Of a DNA stretch of 64,000 nt, positions 58,770 to 64,000 are shown one piece after another. This DNA is from LMUY01 sp965199005 (GTDB lineage: Bacteria > Pseudomonadota > Alphaproteobacteria > Acetobacterales > Acetobacteraceae): positions 992,001 through 1,056,000 of the forward strand of contig CBDAQK010000001.1 of assembly GCA_965199005.1 (NCBI GenBank), read 5' to 3'. The notes under the pieces are model-generated. The model was not told the origin of the DNA and did not search any database. It saw only the letters and a program-made list of their open reading frames with translations. Both the position numbers and the translations under genes were made by a program. How positions within the stretch are numbered: the stretch's first letter is position 1; every line of letters begins with the position of its first letter.

Positions 58770-60163
58770 GGCGTGGGTGTTCCAAAGCGCAACGCCATGA
58801 CCGCTTCGCACCACCCCTCTCTGTGTGGATGTTCGACGGTATCGATCCACGCATCCAATCGATCGCTTTGGATCCGGCCTTCGGTGACCGCCCGGAACCG
58901 GGTGCGCAAATCGCCGATCGTCATTGGCCGCTCTGGGGCACCCAGCGGGCATGGCACGGTCTGTTCGCGCTGTGTGCCGTCGTGCAAGTACAACGTGACG
59001 CGGGCGGAGACACTCTCGGTGGTGGAACTCGCCTCGATCTCAGGATCGACGACGCAGGTGATGCGGCTGGCGAGGTCACGCAACTCTGGCCGCGCCAGCG
59101 CCGCGTCGCAGTCCGCCACGCTGATGACCAGGGGCGGCGGCCGTTCGGCGGTGAACGCCAATGCCATGGCGACGGCGAAGGGCGAGCTCATCTGCGCCTG
59201 CTGCAGGTCGGCCGGCGTATTGTTGGTCAGGCGTCCCATGATGACCTTCGGCACACCGATCACCACCCTGGCAATATCCCCAAGGGCGACGCCCTGGCTC
59301 ACCAGAAGCTCGGCAGCTTCGGCTGCGGCCAACACCCGGGCGCTGACGGCGTGCGGCTTCATCTGCAGGCGCAGGATATGGAAGTCGCGGCCCAGCCCGG
59401 CGCTCATGGCATCCGCATCGAACGCGTCGGCCAATGCATGAGCAAACCCCTGCCGGCCTTCCAAGACGTCTGGCGGGCCGCTGAGTCCGGACTGGGCAAA
59501 CAGAGCCGCCTCCACCCCGGCAGCGGAGGCCTTGCCGGCGTGCAGGCGCTTCACCTCAGAACCGGACAGGAAGAACTGCGTCACACCGCCGGCGTAGCTG
59601 CCCGCGATCCCGAGCGCATTGCGGATTCCAGTGGCGTCAAGGCCCAACAGCCGGCCGGCGGCGGCGGCGGCACCGAATACGCCGCAGGTCGCGGTGGACT
59701 GGAAGCCGCGGCGGAAATGGGTCGGTTGCACGGAAAGGCCGATGCGGATCATCACCTCATACCCGGCCGCGACAGCGGTGATGATCTCCGTGCCGGAGGC
59801 ACCGGTCATCTGCGCCACTGCCAGGGCTGCCGGCCAGACTGTCACCCCCGGATGCAGCATGGCACCGACATGGGTGTCGTCCCATTCCAGGCTGCCTGCG
59901 ATCACCCCATTCACATAGGCCGCACGCACGACATCGATGCGGTCATCGGAATACAGCACGGAGGCGCGGCCGGGGCCGGTGGCATCGGCAAGCCCGGCGC
60001 GCAGCTTGGCAAGCCACTCCGTTCCGGTTCCCAGTGAGGCCACACGGAAATAGTCAATCAGCAGGGTCTGCAGGCATCGGCGCACGGGCTCCGGCAATGC
60101 CTCGAACTGCAGATCCGCGGTGAACTCCGCCACCATCTGCGTCGCTTGAACGGGGTTGGTCAT
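58766..60163 (-). CDS. MmgE/PrpD-family protein 2
   Basis: A 465-residue homologue of the preceding gene product: NGVIAGSLEWDDTHVGAMLH, FQSTATCGVFGAAAAAG and SEVKRLHAGKASAAGVEAAL align block by block, so the two arose by tandem duplication but have clearly diverged. They may form a heteromer or catalyse successive steps. ATG 60163 overlaps the tctC stop as ATGA; an upstream extension to 60379 is antisense to tctC in another frame and is not used. Confidence 0.9.
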   Translation of the reverse strand: MTNPVQATQMVAEFTADLQFEALPEPVRRCLQTLLIDYFRVASLGTGTEWLAKLRAGLADATGPGRASVLYSDDRIDVVRAAYVNGVIAGSLEWDDTHVGAMLHPGVTVWPAALAVAQMTGASGTEIITAVAAGYEVMIRIGLSVQPTHFRRGFQSTATCGVFGAAAAAGRLLGLDATGIRNALGIAGSYAGGVTQFFLSGSEVKRLHAGKASAAGVEAALFAQSGLSGPPDVLEGRQGFAHALADAFDADAMSAGLGRDFHILRLQMKPHAVSARVLAAAEAAELLVSQGVALGDIARVVIGVPKVIMGRLTNNTPADLQQAQMSSPFAVAMALAFTAERPPPLVISVADCDAALARPELRDLASRITCVVDPEIEASSTTESVSARVTLYLHDGTQREQTVPCPLGAPERPMTIGDLRTRFRAVTEGRIQSDRLDAWIDTVEHPHREGWCEAVMALRFGTPTP

Positions 60164-61131
60164 TCTTTGATGTTCAGCGTCTTGAACAGGGAGGTATATT
60201 TCGCGTCCTCCGTCTTGATGAACGCGCGAAACTCGTTCGGCGTGCTGCCCATGGGATCGAGGCCCTCGCGCGCCAGCGTCTTGGCCGTGTCGGGGTCCTT
60301 CAGCACCTGAACGATCGCGTCGTGGAGTTTGGTGATGATGGCGGGTGGCGTGCCCGCCGGGGCAAAAGCCCCCACCCATGAGCTCATGTCGTAGCCAGGC
60401 ACACCCGCCTCGGCCATTGTCGGCACGTTCGGCAGTGACGGCGAGCGCGTGGCGCTCCCCACCGCGATCGCCTTCACCGACCCGGCCTGCACGAAGGGTG
60501 CCAGCGCCGGCACGAAGCCGAACATCAGGGGGATCTCCCCGGACATCACCGGCGGAATGGCGGCACTGGTGCCCTTGTATGGCGTGTGCACGATGTCGAC
60601 ACCCGCCATCTGCTTGAACACCTCGCCTGCCAGGTGGTTGGGCCCACCGATGCCGGAGGAGCCATAGTACAAAGTGCCCGGCTTTTCCTTTGCCAATTTG
60701 ATGAGGTCAGCCAGGTTGGACACCGGCAGTTTCGGGTTCGCCACCAACATGGAAGCGGTTTTGGTCAGCAGCGAGACCGGTGCCAAATCCTTTTGCGGAT
60801 CGTATGACATCGATTGCGCGATATGGGGGCCGATAACGATTGCCCCTTCCGGCGTGATCAGGATGGTGAGCCCGTCCGGCGGCGAGCGCACGACGAAATC
60901 GGCGCCGATCCGGCCATTGGCACCCGGATGGTTCTCCACCACCACAGCCCGGCCAAGGATGGCGCCAAGCTTCGGCGAGAGGATGCGGGCCACCTGATCG
61001 GCGCCACCTCCCGGAGGGAACCCAACGATGAATTTGATCGTCCTGCTGGGGTAGCTGGCGGCGGATTGTGCATGGGCCGGCATAGCCAAGGCCCCCAGGG
61101 CGAGGAAACAGACTGCGACGAGCCTCATCAT
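60160..61131 (-). CDS. tctC: Tripartite tricarboxylate transporter receptor TctC (Bug family)
   Basis: A 323-residue periplasmic receptor with a signal peptide (core VAVCFLALGALAMP, cleavage near AHAQS). YPSRTIKFIVGFPPGGGADQ, VVENHPGANGRIGADFV and LYYGSSGIGGPNHLAGEVF are Bug-family blocks that bind carboxylate ligands through water molecules. ATG 61131 has AAGGA eight bases upstream. Coupled to the second MmgE/PrpD gene. Confidence 0.93.
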   Translation of the reverse strand: MMRLVAVCFLALGALAMPAHAQSAASYPSRTIKFIVGFPPGGGADQVARILSPKLGAILGRAVVVENHPGANGRIGADFVVRSPPDGLTILITPEGAIVIGPHIAQSMSYDPQKDLAPVSLLTKTASMLVANPKLPVSNLADLIKLAKEKPGTLYYGSSGIGGPNHLAGEVFKQMAGVDIVHTPYKGTSAAIPPVMSGEIPLMFGFVPALAPFVQAGSVKAIAVGSATRSPSLPNVPTMAEAGVPGYDMSSWVGAFAPAGTPPAIITKLHDAIVQVLKDPDTAKTLAREGLDPMGSTPNEFRAFIKTEDAKYTSLFKTLNIKE

Positions 61132-61222
61132 GACGTGCTTCCTTCGCGACGGCTGCATGCTTCAAGCTCGGCCAGACCGGCGCTGGACATAAGCGATCTT
61201 CCCGGCCTGGCGCCGACGCCCA

Positions 61223-62320
61223 TCAGGACGCCTGCAACCGCTCCACGACAGCCATGGCGAACGCTGCCGTGCCGAGTGTACCGCCGAGATCGCGGGTGCG
61301 GGTGGCCGGATCCGAGATGCTCGCATGGAGGGCCGCTTCGATCCGGCCTGCCGCCTGCACCAGCGCCGGCCGCGCGTGACGCTCGCCCAGCCACGCCAAC
61401 AGCATTGCGGTGGAACTGATCAACGCCGCTGGATTCGCCAGATCGCGACCCGCCAGCGTTGGTGCCGAACCGTGCTGTGCCTGCGCGACCGCCCGCGCGG
61501 TGCCGGCATTCAGCGAAGCGCCAAGGCCTAAGCCGCCGGCAAGTTCGGATGCCTCGTCCGACAGGATGTCGCCGAACATGTTGGTCGCGACGATGACATC
61601 GAATTGGGCAGCATCCCGCACGAGAAGCGCAGCCATGGCATCGACCAATTGCTCCTCATAGGCCACGCCGGGATATCGGGCAGCGACCGCGCGACTACAT
61701 TCGAGGAAGAGCCCGTCCGACACACGCATGACGTTGGCCTTGTGTACTGCGGTCACCTTGTTGCGACGTTGCTGGGCCAATTGGAATCCCTGTTCGGCGA
61801 TGCGCATGCTGGCCTGGCGCGTGATCTTGCGGGTGGCGAGCGCCACATCTGGCGTGGGCATGTATTCGCCGGGGCCGAGAAACATCGAACGGTCGGCATA
61901 GAAGCCTTCCGTGTTCTCACGCACGATCACCAGGTCGAATGGCTTATTGCTCGCATGTGGCAGGCCTTCACGGGTGCGGGCCGGCCGGATATTGGCGAAC
62001 AGGTCCAACCGGATGCGCAATTCGCCGGAGGGATTGAGGCCGCCTTGCGCGCGTGGCGGATAGTCATTGTGCGACACCGGCCCGAGGATGATGCCATCGG
62101 CGGCCTGGGCCTGCACCCAAGTGGCATCGGGGAAGGTGGTGCCACTGGCGTGGAGCGCAGCGAAGCCGATATCGGCACGATCGAAGGCCAGGTTTAACCC
62201 GAGCAGGCTGCTCGTGGCTGCGACGATACTCGTGGTGGCGGCGCAAATCTCCGGGCCGATCCCGTCCCCGTCGAGGACGAGCAGACGTAGCTGCGAGCCG
62301 GTCTGGGCCGTGTCTGTCAT
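61223..62320 (-). CDS. Isocitrate/isopropylmalate dehydrogenase-family oxidative decarboxylase
   Basis: A 365-residue beta-decarboxylating dehydrogenase. LLVLDGDGIGPEI opens the fold, GELRIRLDLFANIRPAR and VRENTEGFYADRS bind substrate, HKANVMRVSDGLF holds the catalytic Lys, and ATNMFGDILSDEASELAGGL binds Mg2+ and cofactor. Leucine-pathway neighbours are absent, so a catabolic substrate such as tartrate, homoisocitrate-like acid or another 2-hydroxy-dicarboxylate is more likely than isopropylmalate. It is the first structural gene of the operon. Confidence 0.9.
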   Translation of the reverse strand: MTDTAQTGSQLRLLVLDGDGIGPEICAATTSIVAATSSLLGLNLAFDRADIGFAALHASGTTFPDATWVQAQAADGIILGPVSHNDYPPRAQGGLNPSGELRIRLDLFANIRPARTREGLPHASNKPFDLVIVRENTEGFYADRSMFLGPGEYMPTPDVALATRKITRQASMRIAEQGFQLAQQRRNKVTAVHKANVMRVSDGLFLECSRAVAARYPGVAYEEQLVDAMAALLVRDAAQFDVIVATNMFGDILSDEASELAGGLGLGASLNAGTARAVAQAQHGSAPTLAGRDLANPAALISSTAMLLAWLGERHARPALVQAAGRIEAALHASISDPATRTRDLGGTLGTAAFAMAVVERLQAS

Positions 62321-62411
62321 ATGTCCGTTCCCGTCCCGCTTCTTCGGCCGCACGATTGCAGTTTAACGGCGAAAAAAGCAATAGCCGCCCTGTCACTTAG
62401 CGGCACACCGG

Positions 62412-63320
62412 CTAGAGCACGGCGCGAAGATTCGCCATGACGTTGGCGACGTGCGTCCGCATGGCCTCTGCCGCCTCTTCCCGGCGTTGCCGGGTTAGGA
62501 GGTCGAGAATGGCGAGGTGTTCGCTGACTTGCGGGTAGTAGCGTTGACGGTTGAGCATGGTGCGGTAGGCGAGCAGGCGGCGAATGGCGTTGAGGCGCCG
62601 TATCGCGTCCAATAGGAACGGGTTGCCCGAGGCCTCCGCCAAGGCTTCGTGAAACTGCACGCCGCGTTCGTAGAGTTCGTCGGCGGACAGCGTTTCAATG
62701 TCGCCATCCAGCATCGCCTGCTCCCGTTGCCGGCAGCGATCGGCCTTTTCAGGGGACAGGAAAAAGCCTGGCTCCAATAACCCGGCTGGCTCCAGTATCA
62801 GCCGCACGCGATAGGTATGCTCCAGGGCCTGCGGCGTCGTCAGCATCGGCAGGAAGGTCCAGCCGTAGCCCGGCCGCCGTTCTGCCCAACCCTCGCGCGC
62901 GATTCGGCCGAAGAGCTCCTGGAATGCGCTGCTCGTCAGGTTATAGGTCTGCCGGATTAAAGTCTGAGACACTTGGTCCGGCAACACGCCCCGCAACCGG
63001 TCCTCGGCAATCTGGAAATACGCCTGGCGGAGGTGCACAACCGGCTGGGCCTTTGCCGCCCCGGGGCTCGGGCGGTCGCCGACGAAATAGCCGCGATTGG
63101 CCTCATGCCGCACCACCCCCTGCTCCGCCAACGCACGCAGGGCAAGCGCCACCGGTGGACGCGAGACTGCGAATCGGTCTGCCAGAGCCTGCAGTGGCAG
63201 GTGGTGGCCGCTGAGCAGGCCCTCCGCCTGGATATGGCCGATGATGGAGGCGGCGAGATCATTGGTGAGACTGGCACGGCGCGGCTTCGGGCTGGCGGCG
63301 CTGTGCGCCTTCGTGGTCAT
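62412..63320 (-). CDS. GntR-family transcriptional regulator (FCD/FadR-like)
   Basis: A 302-residue regulator with an N-terminal winged helix (DLAASIIGHIQAEGLLSG, then LADRFAVSRPPVALALRALA and GVVRHEANRGYFVG) and an all-helical ligand domain ending in HLAILDLLTRQRREEAAEAM. The middle has an uncommonly long linker with PGAAKAQPVVHLRQAYFQIA. Such regulators usually bind a carboxylate and control the adjacent operon. It lies 91 bases upstream of the dehydrogenase on the same strand. Confidence 0.9.
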   Translation of the reverse strand: MTTKAHSAASPKPRRASLTNDLAASIIGHIQAEGLLSGHHLPLQALADRFAVSRPPVALALRALAEQGVVRHEANRGYFVGDRPSPGAAKAQPVVHLRQAYFQIAEDRLRGVLPDQVSQTLIRQTYNLTSSAFQELFGRIAREGWAERRPGYGWTFLPMLTTPQALEHTYRVRLILEPAGLLEPGFFLSPEKADRCRQREQAMLDGDIETLSADELYERGVQFHEALAEASGNPFLLDAIRRLNAIRRLLAYRTMLNRQRYYPQVSEHLAILDLLTRQRREEAAEAMRTHVANVMANLRAVL

Positions 63321-63416
63321 ATGTCGCGGAGCCTGGTTGTTCTGCAGCGGTTTTTAGCCGATCCGCCGCCTTGTCGCCACCGAGGGCAAAGCTCCCGGTG
63401 GTGAAGAGCGGTGGGA

Positions 63417-64000
63417 CTATTCTCCGCCCCGCACCGCGGCCAGTACCTTGTCGACCCAAGCCGGAACGATAGCACTGGCGGCGCCATAGAGCTGCTCGTG
63501 GAACATGTAGGCATTGTCGGACGGCTCGAGGTTAATCTCACAGGTCAGCACGCCCCTACTTTGCACCTCGCTCACGAACCCGGCCGCCGGATACACCGAG
63601 CCGGACGTCCCGATCGCCGCGAACATGTCCGCCGAGGCGAGCGCATCTCCGATCTCCTGCATGTGCAGCGGCATTTCGCCAAACCACACGACGTTGGGGC
63701 GTAGCTGGCCTGCCGCGAGGCAATTCGGGCAGGATCCCGCGGCGCCGAGATCATCCTGCCAGACGATCACGGACTCGCATCGCAAGCAACGGGCCTGCAG
63801 AAGCTCGCCGTGCATGTGTATCAATCGACGCGAACCGGCCCGCTCGTGCAAATCGTCGATGTTCTGAGTGACGAGCGTGAGTTGATGACCGAGGGCGTTC
63901 AAGCCTGTTTCCAACCGGGCGAGCGCGCGGTGCGCTGAGTTCGGGTGTGCTTCGAGCAGGTTACGGCGCCGTGCATTATAGAACGCCTGCACCGTCGCCG
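63417..64000 (-). CDS. cobB: Sir2-family NAD-dependent protein deacylase, N-terminus cut by window end
   Basis: The frame is open to base 64000, so the N-terminal Rossmann part with the G-A-G-I-S motif is missing. Visible are FYNARRRNLLEAHPNSAHRA, TQNIDDLHERAGS, the catalytic His in IHMHGELLQARC, two zinc CxxC pairs (CLRC and CPNC), RPNVVWFGEMP and IGTSGSVYPAAGF. These are typical of bacterial CobB sirtuins that remove acetyl or succinyl groups from lysine. Confidence 0.92.
   Translation of the reverse strand, partial: ATVQAFYNARRRNLLEAHPNSAHRALARLETGLNALGHQLTLVTQNIDDLHERAGSRRLIHMHGELLQARCLRCESVIVWQDDLGAAGSCPNCLAAGQLRPNVVWFGEMPLHMQEIGDALASADMFAAIGTSGSVYPAAGFVSEVQSRGVLTCEINLEPSDNAYMFHEQLYGAASAIVPAWVDKVLAAVRGGE

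Noticed and set aside
60164..60379. N-terminal extension of the second MmgE/PrpD gene
   Set aside because: It overlaps tctC coding in another frame; ATG 60163 gives the family N-terminus and an ATGA junction.

Overview
The window is high-GC DNA, dense in genes, with many start-stop overlaps of the ATGA/GTGA type. The gene content points to an alphaproteobacterium: Bug/TctC solute receptors, CaiB-type CoA transferase, alternative complex III with an A2-type caa3 oxidase, and a NodS-like methyltransferase operon. Acetobacterales/Rhodospirillales would be my first guess, but no rRNA or other taxonomic marker is present, so this is inference. No rRNA, tRNA, CRISPR array or intact insertion sequence was seen.

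Layout. (1) 1-4.2 kb: a truncated enolase-superfamily dehydratase/racemase, a membrane protein built from two repeats, and a GMC dehydrogenase with its small subunit; this looks like a membrane-coupled sugar or sugar-acid oxidation unit. (2) 4.3-10.5 kb: two MFS exporters, a tiny hydrophilic protein, an SDR, a manganese catalase and a family 2 glycosyltransferase. (3) 10.9-18.6 kb: an oxalyl-CoA-synthetase-like ligase, a ketopantoate-reductase-like protein, a VOC protein, two ABC receptors without permeases, and a siderophore-interacting reductase with its PadR regulator (YqjH/YqjI logic). (4) 18.6-29.4 kb: a tightly coupled ten-gene minus-strand catabolic operon (Fe-ADH, ALDH, two CoA ligases, MaoC hydratase, thioesterase, two acyl-CoA dehydrogenases, citryl-CoA-lyase-like enzyme, ABC receptor) facing a divergent LysR regulator. 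It reads as alcohol to aldehyde to acid to acyl-CoA to beta-oxidation to C-C cleavage. (5) 29.5-35.6 kb: a CoA transferase, TenA, a ccdAB toxin-antitoxin pair with a visible promoter/operator, an SDR and a PfkB kinase, mixed with remains of at least four decayed genes. (6) 35.8-47.5 kb: a complete alternative complex III operon (actABCDEF) joined to a 132-residue unknown protein, SCO and a caa3-type cytochrome c oxidase; together a quinol-to-oxygen respiratory chain in one transcription unit. (7) 47.6-49.9 kb: an acyl-CoA-dehydrogenase-like protein, a PIG-L deacetylase and a NodS-like methyltransferase; their natural fourth partner appears to be the glycosyltransferase at 9.3 kb. (8) 50-53.1 kb: a Rieske-FAD reductase, a nucleoside deaminase and a topoisomerase IB. 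(9) 53.3-63.3 kb: a minus-strand operon with a tripartite tricarboxylate transporter, two tandem MmgE/PrpD proteins, a PDC-hydrolase-like amidohydrolase, an isopropylmalate-dehydrogenase-like enzyme, a FAD amine oxidase and a GntR regulator, apparently for an unidentified di- or tricarboxylate. (10) 63.4 kb to the end: a truncated sirtuin.

The best candidates for undescribed biology are the split glycosyltransferase/PIG-L/NodS/acyl-CoA-dehydrogenase set, the two unassigned catabolic operons, and the duplicated histidine-bearing membrane protein beside the GMC dehydrogenase. All functions are read from motifs and remembered family features; no database search was run.
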